In this document: piece by piece, positions 16,031-23,428 of the stretch
Layout of the letters: every line of letters starts with the position of its first letter
Numbering within the stretch: the first letter of the stretch is position 1
Assembly (NCBI GenBank): GCA_900754255.1
Contig: CAAECI010000037.1
Location: 1-37,557, forward strand
Source of the DNA: an uncultured Succinivibrio sp.
Lineage (GTDB): Bacteria > Pseudomonadota > Gammaproteobacteria > Enterobacterales > Succinivibrionaceae
Reading direction: 5' to 3'
Length of the DNA stretch: 37,557 nt
Notes under the pieces: generated by a model
The model's database searches: none
The model's input: the letters and a program-made list of their open reading frames with translations, nothing else
What the model was told of the DNA's origin: nothing
Made by a program: the position numbers and the translations under genes

Positions 16031-16065
16031 CGCAAGGATTTTGGATCGTAATTTAAGGATCTCAA

Positions 16066-17169
16066 GTGAAAAAATACCTTTTTATTGACCGGGACGGTAC
16101 CTTGGTAGCCGAGCCTTCCGACGAGCAGGTGGATTCCTGCGAAAAAGTGGTGTTCGAGCCGTACGTGATCCCCGCTTTGCTCAAATTGCAAGCTGCGGGC
16201 TTTACCTTGGTAATGGTTTCAAATCAGGACGGCTTGGGAACCCCCTCCTTCCCGCTTGAAACCTTCAACCCCGCTCATCGTCTTATTGTCGATACCCTCG
16301 AAAGTCAGGGGCTAAGCTTCGAGCAGATCCTGATCTGCCCCCACAAGCCGGAGGATCACTGCCAATGCCGCAAGCCCAATACCGGTCTTGTCAGCGCCTA
16401 TCTTAAGGATCCTACCTGGGATCGTGAGAATTCCTACTTCATAGGTGATCGCGACTCGGACGTGGCCATGGGTGAAAACATGGGGATCACGCCCTTGCGC
16501 TATAACCGGGAGAATTTAGGCTGGAACGACATCACCTCCTTGATCTGCAGTAAGCATCGCCAAGCGGTGATTGAGCGCAACACCAACGAAACCAAGATCC
16601 GCATCGCCGTCGATTTAGACGATGCCTCACATTCGCACTTTAATACCGGCTTGGGCTTTTTCGATCACATGCTCTGTCAAATCGCAACTCACGGCGGCAT
16701 TTCCATCGAGGCGGACGTCAAGGGCGATCTGGAGGTCGATGAGCATCACAGCATCGAGGATACCGGCATAGCCTTGGGACAGGCGTTGCAAAAGGCCTTA
16801 GGCGACAAGCGTGGGATCGGCCGCTTCGGCTTCGTTTTACCCATGGACGAGGTTTATGCGCAGATCTTTGCCGATGAGATAAATGATGACGGTGTGACCG
16901 TGGCGCTGGATATCTCCGGCCGTCCCCATTGTGAATTCTCCTTTGACGGGGAGTTTACACGCGATAAGGTCGGACAAATGCCGGCGCAAATGGTTCCCCA
17001 TTTTTTCGAATCCCTGGCCGTAGCCATGGGACTGAGCTTGCATTTAAAGGTTACAAGCGGCAACTGCCACCACCAAATAGAGGCTCTGTTCAAGGCCTTC
17101 GGTCGTGCCCTGCGTACGGCTCTCATGCGTCAGGGCAATGAGCTGCCGTCATCTAAGGGTAAGCTTTAG
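16066..17169 (+). CDS. hisB: Bifunctional histidinol-phosphatase / imidazoleglycerol-phosphate dehydratase
   Basis: 367 residues, fused as in enterobacteria. The N-terminal HAD phosphatase (about 1-165) shows FIDRDGTLV with nucleophile Asp8 and Asp10, and the zinc-binding CPHKPEDHCQCRKP loop. The C-terminal dehydratase (about 175-367) shows the metal-binding HHSIEDTG and HHQIEALFKA repeats and FDHMLCQIATHGG. It therefore covers two non-consecutive steps of the pathway. The start is GTG, chosen for the AAGGAT ribosome binding site 5 bases upstream and the HAD motif close to the N-terminus. HisH follows after 8 bases. Confidence 0.97.
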   Translation: MKKYLFIDRDGTLVAEPSDEQVDSCEKVVFEPYVIPALLKLQAAGFTLVMVSNQDGLGTPSFPLETFNPAHRLIVDTLESQGLSFEQILICPHKPEDHCQCRKPNTGLVSAYLKDPTWDRENSYFIGDRDSDVAMGENMGITPLRYNRENLGWNDITSLICSKHRQAVIERNTNETKIRIAVDLDDASHSHFNTGLGFFDHMLCQIATHGGISIEADVKGDLEVDEHHSIEDTGIALGQALQKALGDKRGIGRFGFVLPMDEVYAQIFADEINDDGVTVALDISGRPHCEFSFDGEFTRDKVGQMPAQMVPHFFESLAVAMGLSLHLKVTSGNCHHQIEALFKAFGRALRTALMRQGNELPSSKGKL

Positions 17170-17177
17170 GAGATAGT

Positions 17178-17792
17178 ATGCGCGCAAGCTCTGTCATGAT
17201 CATCGATACGGGATCTGCCAATTTGAATTCCGTGCTGCAGGCCTTTAAAAGACTTGAGGTCGATGTAAAAATAAGCTCCGAGATCGCCGTGCTCCAAAAA
17301 GCCGATCACCTGATCTTCCCCGGGGTAGGCGCCGCACAGGACGTCATGGACGGGATCTATGAGCGTAGGCTTTTTGATTTCATCACCGAGAATAAAAAAC
17401 CGCTTTTGGGCATATGCCTCGGTATGCAGGTGCTGGCCTCGTCCTCTGAGGAGGTACGACTGGGATCTAACCAGGATCTCGTAAAGACCTTGGGGATCTT
17501 AAAGGAGCGGGTGCTCAAGCTTAAGGCCCAAGATCTGCGTCTGCCGCACATGGGCTGGAATACCGTGCACCACGTCGATCATCCTCTCTTTGAGGGTATT
17601 GCCGATGAGGCTTACTTTTACTTTGATCACAGCTATGCCATGGAGTGCGGACCGTATACCATCGGCACCACCGTCTACGGGGAAAAATTTGCCTCCGCCG
17701 TATGCAAGGACAATTTCATGGGCGTACAGTTCCACCCCGAAAAGTCTGGATCCGTAGGTGCCCGTCTTTTAACTAATTTCTTGAATTTCTAA
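17178..17792 (+). CDS. hisH: Imidazole glycerol phosphate synthase, glutaminase subunit
   Basis: 204 residues, class I glutamine amidotransferase. Catalytic triad: Cys80 in GICLGMQ, His186 and Glu188 in QFHPEKSG. PGVGAAQDVM and LPHMGWN are typical HisH blocks. It supplies ammonia to HisF through a heterodimer to make IGP and AICAR. It has a GGAGATAG-type ribosome binding site and lies 8 bases after hisB and 9 bases before hisA. Confidence 0.97.
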   Translation: MRASSVMIIDTGSANLNSVLQAFKRLEVDVKISSEIAVLQKADHLIFPGVGAAQDVMDGIYERRLFDFITENKKPLLGICLGMQVLASSSEEVRLGSNQDLVKTLGILKERVLKLKAQDLRLPHMGWNTVHHVDHPLFEGIADEAYFYFDHSYAMECGPYTIGTTVYGEKFASAVCKDNFMGVQFHPEKSGSVGARLLTNFLNF

Positions 17793-17801
17793 GGAGCCCT
17801 C

Positions 17802-18536
17802 ATGATCATTCCGGCCTTGGATCTTTTAGGCGGCGGCGTGGTGCGTCTGAAAAAAGGCGACTATGCGCAAACCACGCATTTTGATGTGGATCCCGTCAAA
17901 AAAATACTCGATGCGGCCAATCAGGGAGCCGAGCTTATTCATATAGTGGATTTGGAGGGTGCACGCGATCCTATGCGCCGTCAGCGCGCCCTCATCGCCC
18001 AAATAGTCAAATCCTCTCCTCTGCCCATACAGACGGGCGGCGGCATTCGTTCCGATTTTGACATACAAAACCTGTTGTCGTTGGGCGTTGCGCGCGTGGT
18101 GGTGGGCTCCGTCGCCGTACAAGCCCCCGAGATCGTGCGCGGCTGGCTAAGACGCTTCGGATCCGAACGCTTCGTGCTCGCCTTGGACGTCAATTTGAGG
18201 GACGGCGTGCCCTACGTGGCAACTCACGGCTGGCTTAAGGACTCGGGGATCACCTTAGACAGCGTACTCTCAGGCTTCATAACCTACGGGATCGAGCATA
18301 TTTTAGTTACCGACATAAGTCGTGACGGCATGCTGCAGGGGGCCAACAATGATCTGTATGCCGCCCTCTCCGAGCGCTATCCGGCCTTGGACATCATAGC
18401 CTCAGGCGGAATTTCATGCCTTGAGGACATAAAAAGAGTGGCCCGTGCCGGCGCCACGTCATGTGTTTTAGGACGCGCTTTACTGGAAGGACGCTTCAGC
18501 GTCGAGGAGGCCGTAGAATGCTGGCCAAACGCATAG
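17802..18536 (+). CDS. hisA: ProFAR isomerase
   Basis: 244 residues, TIM barrel, isomerising 5'-ProFAR to PRFAR. It starts MIIPALDLLGGGVVRL with the catalytic Asp in ALDL; the second catalytic Asp is in LALDVNLRDG. QTGGGIRSDFD, VARVVVGS and DISRDGMLQG are the usual phosphate- and substrate-binding segments. The C-terminus (GRALLEGRFSVEEAVECWPNA) closely follows E. coli HisA. The 3' end overlaps the start of hisF by 19 bases, suggesting translational coupling. Confidence 0.97.
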   Translation: MIIPALDLLGGGVVRLKKGDYAQTTHFDVDPVKKILDAANQGAELIHIVDLEGARDPMRRQRALIAQIVKSSPLPIQTGGGIRSDFDIQNLLSLGVARVVVGSVAVQAPEIVRGWLRRFGSERFVLALDVNLRDGVPYVATHGWLKDSGITLDSVLSGFITYGIEHILVTDISRDGMLQGANNDLYAALSERYPALDIIASGGISCLEDIKRVARAGATSCVLGRALLEGRFSVEEAVECWPNA

Positions 18537-19291
18537 TTCCCTGCCTTGACGTACGCGACGGCGTCGTGGTCAAGGGCGTACAGTTTAAAAATCATGAGAT
18601 CATGGGATCGATAGTCGATCTGGCCAAGCGCTATGCCGACGAGGGTGCCGATGAGCTCGTGTTCTACGACATCACGGCCTCCGCAGACGGACGCCGGGTG
18701 GACAAATCCTGGGTGGCAAAGGTGGCCGAGGTCATCGACATTCCATTTGCCGTAGCAGGCGGGATCCGCTCGGTTGAGGATGCGCATACCATACTCTCGT
18801 ACGGAGCCGATAAGATCTCCATCAATTCACCGGCGCTGGAAAATCCCGATCTCATAACGGCTCTGGCCGACAAATTCGGCGTCTCCTGTGTGGTGATCGG
18901 TATAGACACCTTTTTTGACAAGGAGAGCGGACAATATCTCGTCAAGCAGTATACGGGTAATGTCGCGCGTACCGTCACCACCGCCTGGAAAACCCTCGAT
19001 TGGGTTTTAGAGGTACAAAAACGCGGCGCCGGCGAGATCACCCTCAATATGATGAATCAGGACGGCATGCGTCAGGGCTACGATCTAAAGCAACTGCAAA
19101 TGGTACGCAAGATCTGTCGCGTACCGCTTATTGCCTCGGGCGGCGCCGGAACCTGCGAGCATTTTTTAGAGGCCTTTCGTGATGCCGATTGCGATGCCGC
19201 TCTTGCCGCATCCGTGTTCCATAAAGGTATAATTCACATTCCCGAATTGAAAAAATATTTAAAGGAGAACGGAATTGTCATCCGTAATTAG
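18518..19291 (+). CDS. hisF: Imidazole glycerol phosphate synthase, cyclase subunit
   Basis: 257 residues from the ATG at 18518, which has GAGGAGG 7 bases upstream and begins MLAKRIVPCLDVRDG exactly as the family does. TIM barrel with catalytic Asp in CLDVRDG and in GIDTFFD. AVAGGIRSVED and LIASGGAGTCEHF are the phosphate-binding loops. It works with HisH. Its ribosome binding site lies inside hisA, and its own last 17 bases overlap hisI. Confidence 0.97.
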   Translation: MLAKRIVPCLDVRDGVVVKGVQFKNHEIMGSIVDLAKRYADEGADELVFYDITASADGRRVDKSWVAKVAEVIDIPFAVAGGIRSVEDAHTILSYGADKISINSPALENPDLITALADKFGVSCVVIGIDTFFDKESGQYLVKQYTGNVARTVTTAWKTLDWVLEVQKRGAGEITLNMMNQDGMRQGYDLKQLQMVRKICRVPLIASGGAGTCEHFLEAFRDADCDAALAASVFHKGIIHIPELKKYLKENGIVIRN

Positions 19292-19688
19292 ATATTTCCA
19301 CGGCTTTCAAGCCATAGACGAGCTTGATTTTGCAAAGGTGGGCGGTCTTATGCCCGCCATCGTGCAGGACTGTCAGACCGGCATGGTGCTCATGCTCGGC
19401 TATATGAACAAGGAAGCTTTGCAAAAGACTTTGGATACCAAATTGGTAACCTTTTACTCCCGCGAGCGCCAATGCCTGTGGACCAAGGGCGAGAGCTCGG
19501 GCAATTTCCTGCACATGCGCTCCGTAGCCACCGACTGCGATCGCGACACTCTGCTCATCATGGCACGCCCCGACGGTCCCACCTGTCATAAGGGGACCGT
19601 CTCCTGCTTTGACGCCTCGCCGCAGCCTGATGCCACCGTGCGCTATATTGCGGGAGCTCCCATGCCCAAAAACCCGGTACATAATTAA
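19275..19688 (+). CDS. hisI: Phosphoribosyl-AMP cyclohydrolase, without the HisE domain
   Basis: 137 residues. It opens the purine ring of phosphoribosyl-AMP. Metal-site blocks are present: VTFYSRERQCLWTKGESSGN, DCDRDTLLI and GPTCHKGTVSCF. In most gammaproteobacteria this is the N-terminal half of bifunctional HisIE (about 200 residues); here the protein ends shortly after the cyclohydrolase domain, and the PR-ATP pyrophosphatase domain is missing. The start is TTG, supported by AAAGGAGA 6 bases upstream; it overlaps hisF by 17 bases. The stop overlaps the next ATG in TAATG, so a TerC protein occupies the position where hisE would be. Confidence 0.93.
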   Translation: MSSVIRYFHGFQAIDELDFAKVGGLMPAIVQDCQTGMVLMLGYMNKEALQKTLDTKLVTFYSRERQCLWTKGESSGNFLHMRSVATDCDRDTLLIMARPDGPTCHKGTVSCFDASPQPDATVRYIAGAPMPKNPVHN

Positions 19689-20710
19689 TGAACACTCATA
19701 TAGGCTTTGAAACGGAAACCGTTGCGGTCTTTGTGATCCTGGCGGCGGTGGCTTTTTTTTTCGACATGCGCGAAAACCGCGGTGACAAGCCCGCCTCGCT
19801 TAAACGCGCGGTGATCTGGACCATTTTTTGGTTGGTGATAGGGCTTGGCTTCTCCGTATTTTTAAGATATCACTTCAATCCGGCCGTCTCCTCTTTGTAT
19901 CTTGCAGGCTATCTCTTTGAAATGGCCTTGAGCGTGGACAATCTCTTCGTGATGATGGCCATCTTTGCTTGGTTTAAGGTACCCGAGCGCTTCTGTCACC
20001 GCGTGCTGTATTGGGGAGTGTTGGGGGCAGTGATCTTCCGCTTGATTTTCGTGGCGGCCGGATCCTGGCTCTTTGCCTTAGGTCCTGCCGTAGAGATGAT
20101 CTTTGCCGCAGTCGTGGCCCTGTCGGGTGTCATGATGTTTAAGGGCAAAAATGAAGATGAAAAATCGGCGGATATCTCCCAAAACTTCACATATCGGGCG
20201 GTAAGACGCTTTATTCCGGTTTTTCCCAAGATAGTTTCGCACAACTTCTTCCTAAGCCGGGCCGAGGTTGAGGAGCAGCTTAAAAAACCCGAGAATAAAG
20301 ATCTGGTGTTAAAGCGTACGGGCAAATTCTTCTGTACGCCCCTCTTCTTATGTATGGCGGTAATAGAAACCACGGACGTCATGTTTGCCTTTGACTCCGT
20401 CCCCGCCGTCATCGCCGTAAGCCGCGAGCCGCTTATCGTTTATTCGGCCATGATGTTTGCGGTGCTGGGGCTTCGCTCCATGTACTTTGTACTCGATGCC
20501 ATCAGACGTTACCTCGTACATCTTGAAAAGGCGGTGATCGCATTGCTCTTTTTCATTGCCTTCAAGCTGGCCGCCGGCGCATCACTGCATCTCTTCGGCG
20601 TAGGGTTGGATATTGGGATCTATACCTCTCTTACCGTGATCGCAGTGCTGCTGGGACTTGGAATTTTGGCAAGCGTGATCTTTCCAAAGCGCACAAAAGC
20701 AAAAGCCTAA
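19688..20710 (+). CDS. TerC family integral membrane protein (Alx/TerC-like)
   Basis: 340 residues with about nine membrane segments. Diagnostic TerC motifs with conserved acidic residues in the membrane: EMALSVDNLFV in the first half and ETTDVMFAFDSVPA in the second. A basic cytoplasmic loop (about 155-215) joins the halves. The family includes tellurite-resistance TerC and Alx/MntP-related exporters; roles in manganese export during co-translocational metalation have been described for Alx and the Bacillus TerC proteins. Substrate here is unknown. Its ATG overlaps the hisI stop (TAATG), so it is translationally coupled to the his operon as its last gene. Confidence 0.9.
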   Translation: MNTHIGFETETVAVFVILAAVAFFFDMRENRGDKPASLKRAVIWTIFWLVIGLGFSVFLRYHFNPAVSSLYLAGYLFEMALSVDNLFVMMAIFAWFKVPERFCHRVLYWGVLGAVIFRLIFVAAGSWLFALGPAVEMIFAAVVALSGVMMFKGKNEDEKSADISQNFTYRAVRRFIPVFPKIVSHNFFLSRAEVEEQLKKPENKDLVLKRTGKFFCTPLFLCMAVIETTDVMFAFDSVPAVIAVSREPLIVYSAMMFAVLGLRSMYFVLDAIRRYLVHLEKAVIALLFFIAFKLAAGASLHLFGVGLDIGIYTSLTVIAVLLGLGILASVIFPKRTKAKA

Positions 20711-20719
20711 GCCGTGACA

Positions 20720-20985
20720 TTCTCCCCTACTTATAGAAGTAGGGGCTTCCTGTTCGATTGATCTAACGACCAAAGCAGTGGGCTTTTACCCCACAACAGG
20801 CTATCCCCGAGTGCCCCTCGGTTCTTTTTTTATCTGATTTAGCAAAAGTCTTTTGCCTTCATTTAGTATATTTACAGCCGCATTGAGATCTCTGTCATGA
20901 CTGGTTCCACATTGAGGGCAAATCCATTGTCAGTGCTCACTTAAATTCGCCAAATTTTTGCCGTTATGCATTTTTTGCCGTACGG
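20720..20985 (-). pseudogene. IS200/IS605-family tnpB relic (C-terminal part)
   Basis: Read on the minus strand this region encodes a degraded TnpB C-terminus: KNLANLS, an in-frame TGA at 20930-20932, then the zinc-ribbon WICPQCG, the RuvC-III-type HDRDLNAAVNIL, NEGKRLLL and EPRGTRG before a stop at 20801-20803. In another frame it continues to the usual end SIEQEAPTSISRG at about 20725-20770. At least one nonsense codon and one frameshift are present, and the N-terminal 300 or so residues are absent. It is a dead RNA-guided nuclease gene. No TnpA is present. Confidence 0.8.
20724..20745. repeat. Right-end hairpin of the IS200/IS605-type element (omega-RNA scaffold)
   Basis: CCCCTACTT-ATAG-AAGTAGGGG is a 9-bp perfect stem-loop at the 3' end of the tnpB relic, followed on the minus strand by GAATGTCAC. 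Such hairpins form the right end recognised by TnpA and the 3' part of the guide-carrying omega/reRNA. The guide position would fall on the last bases of the TerC gene. Confidence 0.65.
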
Positions 20986-21137
20986 CATTTTTTTGCCGCC
21001 GCTTTTGCCTTTGCCGTTGCCATAGCTTTAAAAAGCGTTACTACTTTCCTCCCTAAGCCGCATAAATTTATGCATATCGGTCGTAAAAGCGCATTCTTAA
21101 GCCGTTTTTAAAAATAATCTCATTTTTTATTTAAAAT

Positions 21138-21153
21138 TGGCACGCTTATTTCA
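21138..21153 (+). promoter_or_regulatory. Sigma-54-like promoter of the flagellin gene
   Basis: TGGCACG-CTTA-TTTCA matches the -24/-12 consensus TGGCACG-N4-TTGCW at every defined position except one (T for G in the -12 box), with exact spacing. It lies about 77 bases upstream of the flagellin ATG. No sigma-28 sequence with correct spacing was found. The mismatch hits the normally conserved -12 GC, so activity needs testing. Confidence 0.5.
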
Positions 21154-21229
21154 TATATAAAAGCAAATATTAAAAAAACGGCATCGACCGTTTTTCCTGA
21201 TACAGCAGGAAGACTTAGGAGAACATACT

Positions 21230-22168
21230 ATGGCACTTTACGTTAATACCAACGTCACCTCGCTCAGAGCTCAATCGGCCCTGACCAATGACACCAACAA
21301 ACTGGATACCACCTATCAGCGCTTGTCTACCGGCCTGCGCATCAACTCCGCAAAGGATGATGCCGCAGGCTTACAGATCTGTGATCGTTTGACCGCACAG
21401 ATCAACGGTCTCGATCAAGGCAATCGCAATGCCAACGACGGCATCGCCTTGGCTCAGGTCATGGACGGAGCCTTGGATGAAACCACCTCCATGCTCCAGC
21501 GTATTCGTACCTTAGCCATCCAATCGGCCAACGGTACCAATACCTCAATCGACCGCGCCTCCATCCAGCGCGAGGTCAAGCAGCTGTCAGAGGAAATTAC
21601 CCGTATTGCCTGCAAAACCACCTATGCAGGTCAGAATATTCTCGCCGGTGCCGGTAAAGGCATGCTGGACAGCGCCGGGATCGTAAGGTTCCAGGTAGGC
21701 GCATACGCCTACGACTCACTCGAGGTAAGTCTGTCCACCGGCATGACGCTGTCGGGCATTTACGCCATGGCTTTGGCCGACGGATTTAAGGACGGCACCA
21801 TCAAGAACAATATGGGTTTTACCAATGACAAGGTGGGCTTGGTACGCACCAAGGACGGCTTCTACTTCGACGTATCGTCCTATTCAAGCGCACAGTCCTG
21901 CATACAGGCCGTTGACGCCATGCTCAACATGGTAGATACCAAGCGTGCAGATCTGGGTGCCATTCAAAACCGTATGGAATCCACCATACGTAACCAATCG
22001 AACGTTTCGGCCAACGTTTCTGACGCCCGCTCCAGGATCCGCGACACCGATTATGCCGCCGAGGCCTCGAACATGGCATCGCAAAGCATCATTCAGCAGG
22101 CCGCATCGTCGATTTTGACTCAGGCCAACCAGAAGCCTTCAATCGCCATGAGCCTGCTGCAGGGTTAA
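21230..22168 (+). CDS. fliC: Flagellin, short form
   Basis: 312 residues. The N-terminal D0/D1 region (about 1-140) with NTNVTSLRAQ, RLSTGLRINSAKDDAAGLQI, NRNANDGIALAQ and LQRIRTLAIQSANGTN, and the C-terminal D1/D0 region (about 225-312) with RADLGAIQNRMEST, SRIRDTDYAAEASNM and ANQKPSIAMSLLQG, are conserved. The variable middle is only about 85 residues, so no large D2/D3 domains. The TLR5-contact segment (QRIRTLAIQ, with Glu in IQREV) is kept. Unusually for a flagellin it has three cysteines (51, 128, 224). Secreted by the flagellar type III system and polymerised into the filament. The ribosome binding site AGGAGAA is 7 bases upstream. No chaperone, cap or other flagellar gene is adjacent. 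Confidence 0.95.
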   Translation: MALYVNTNVTSLRAQSALTNDTNKLDTTYQRLSTGLRINSAKDDAAGLQICDRLTAQINGLDQGNRNANDGIALAQVMDGALDETTSMLQRIRTLAIQSANGTNTSIDRASIQREVKQLSEEITRIACKTTYAGQNILAGAGKGMLDSAGIVRFQVGAYAYDSLEVSLSTGMTLSGIYAMALADGFKDGTIKNNMGFTNDKVGLVRTKDGFYFDVSSYSSAQSCIQAVDAMLNMVDTKRADLGAIQNRMESTIRNQSNVSANVSDARSRIRDTDYAAEASNMASQSIIQQAASSILTQANQKPSIAMSLLQG

Positions 22169-22212
22169 ACATAATAAATACAGGTTTTCTCTCCTGAGCG
22201 TTCTGCTCATTT

Positions 22213-22240
22213 GGCCGGGTAGAGATATCCGGCCCTTTTT
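22213..22240 (+). terminator. Terminator of the flagellin gene
   Basis: GGCCGG and CCGGCC form a 6-bp GC stem around a 10-base loop, followed by CTTTTT, 44 bases after the flagellin stop. Confidence 0.75.
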
Positions 22241-22457
22241 GGAAAGAGTCCTGTGCGGTGTGAACCATCGTCACATTTTATCTATCGGCTTTACATACAG
22301 GCTTAGGCCCTGCAGACTATAAAAAGATCTGTCCTTAAAGCATAAAAATGCTTGTGTAGCCATGATTTTTTTAAAGCCTATAAAGCCAAGATGACGAATA
22401 AGCGCCTTTACGGGCGCAAAGGGCGTTTGTGCACCGGCTTTTTGAGATCATGCGATC

Positions 22458-23393
22458 TCAAACTCTCACGCTTAAGATGATTTTACCTACCGTATGTCCG
22501 CGTTGAATTTCCCTAAGCGCATCTTGCGCATCCCTTAAAGGCAAAGCGCGACTTATATACGGCACAATGCCCTCTGCGGCATAGCCCATCAAGGCCTCAT
22601 AATGCCTTTGATCACGCACGCAGCGCACCCCGCTGGCACTCATTCCCACAGGACAGGCGGCCTTAACCTCCTCCTCCGTGATCGTAGGCACGGTGATCAT
22701 GATCCCGTCTTTTTTCAAAAGCGCATACAGCGACTTGCCCGTATCCCCTCCTGGCATGTCGATCACGGCATCAAAGGATCTTCCGTCCGCCTCCTCCCAG
22801 GGCTTAGTATGATCGCGGATCTCATCAACATAGGGGCGCAAAAAATCCATATGCGCCGTATTACAACTTGCACATACGAAACGGCCGCTTCTTTTTAAAT
22901 ATCTGACGAGCAGATGGCCTACACCGCCGCTGCCGCCTGCAACCGCCACTCTTTGTGCCCGCTTGGGCAGCAGATCGCATATGCTCAACGCCGTAAGTCC
23001 CGCGGTGATAAGTCCCGCCCCCTCCTCAAAGGAAATATGATCGGGAAGCTTTACCACAGCATTTTCATCGGCGCATAAATATTCGGCATAGGCGCAAGGA
23101 TGCAATGGAGCGCCGGCACTGCCTGCCACTCGATCCCCCTTTTTAAATCTGCTATCTGCATCCGCCTCAAGCACCGTGCCTGCGAAATCAAAGCCCAAGG
23201 TCCAAGGAAAGGGATCGCCTGCACGTTTTTTACACACAAAATTGGTGCCGGTACAGATCTTGGCATCAATGGGATTTACTGCCGCCGCATGATTTTCTAT
23301 AAGTAGCTGCCCGCACTTACGCACGGGACGGGGAAGCTCCGCCTCCCTTACGGCCGCATATCCTGCAAAGGCGGTAAGCACCATGGCTTTCAT
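22458..23393 (-). CDS. MDR-family NAD(P)H quinone oxidoreductase-like protein
   Basis: 311 residues from the ATG at 23393, chosen for the GGAGAA ribosome binding site and for the MKAMVLTAFAGYAAV start typical of the family; upstream codons would run into the neighbouring MATE gene. GroES-like N-terminal domain with HAAAVNPIDAKI and LGFDFAGTV, then a Rossmann domain with VAVAGGSGGVGHLLVRYLK for NADPH. The catalytic and structural zinc ligands of alcohol dehydrogenases are not evident, so it belongs to the zinc-free quinone oxidoreductase group. Its in vivo substrate cannot be told. The stop codon lies within a 9-bp inverted repeat (TTTGAGATC-ATGC-GATCTCAAA, 22441-22462). Probably co-transcribed with the MATE pump just upstream. 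Confidence 0.87.
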   Translation of the reverse strand: MKAMVLTAFAGYAAVREAELPRPVRKCGQLLIENHAAAVNPIDAKICTGTNFVCKKRAGDPFPWTLGFDFAGTVLEADADSRFKKGDRVAGSAGAPLHPCAYAEYLCADENAVVKLPDHISFEEGAGLITAGLTALSICDLLPKRAQRVAVAGGSGGVGHLLVRYLKRSGRFVCASCNTAHMDFLRPYVDEIRDHTKPWEEADGRSFDAVIDMPGGDTGKSLYALLKKDGIMITVPTITEEEVKAACPVGMSASGVRCVRDQRHYEALMGYAAEGIVPYISRALPLRDAQDALREIQRGHTVGKIILSVRV

Positions 23394-23428
23394 AGCTTTT
23401 TCTCCAAAATTTAGGTTTTCAAAAATTG

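Noticed and set aside
20720..20985. Functional TldR-type flagellin repressor
   Set aside because: Only the C-terminal part of TnpB remains, with a stop codon and a frameshift; a TldR would be nearly full length and open.
21068..21092. Sigma-28 promoter for flagellin (TAAATTTA ... GTCGTAAA)
   Set aside because: Spacing is two bases short and the -10 half matches GCCGATAA poorly; the sigma-54-like site fits better.
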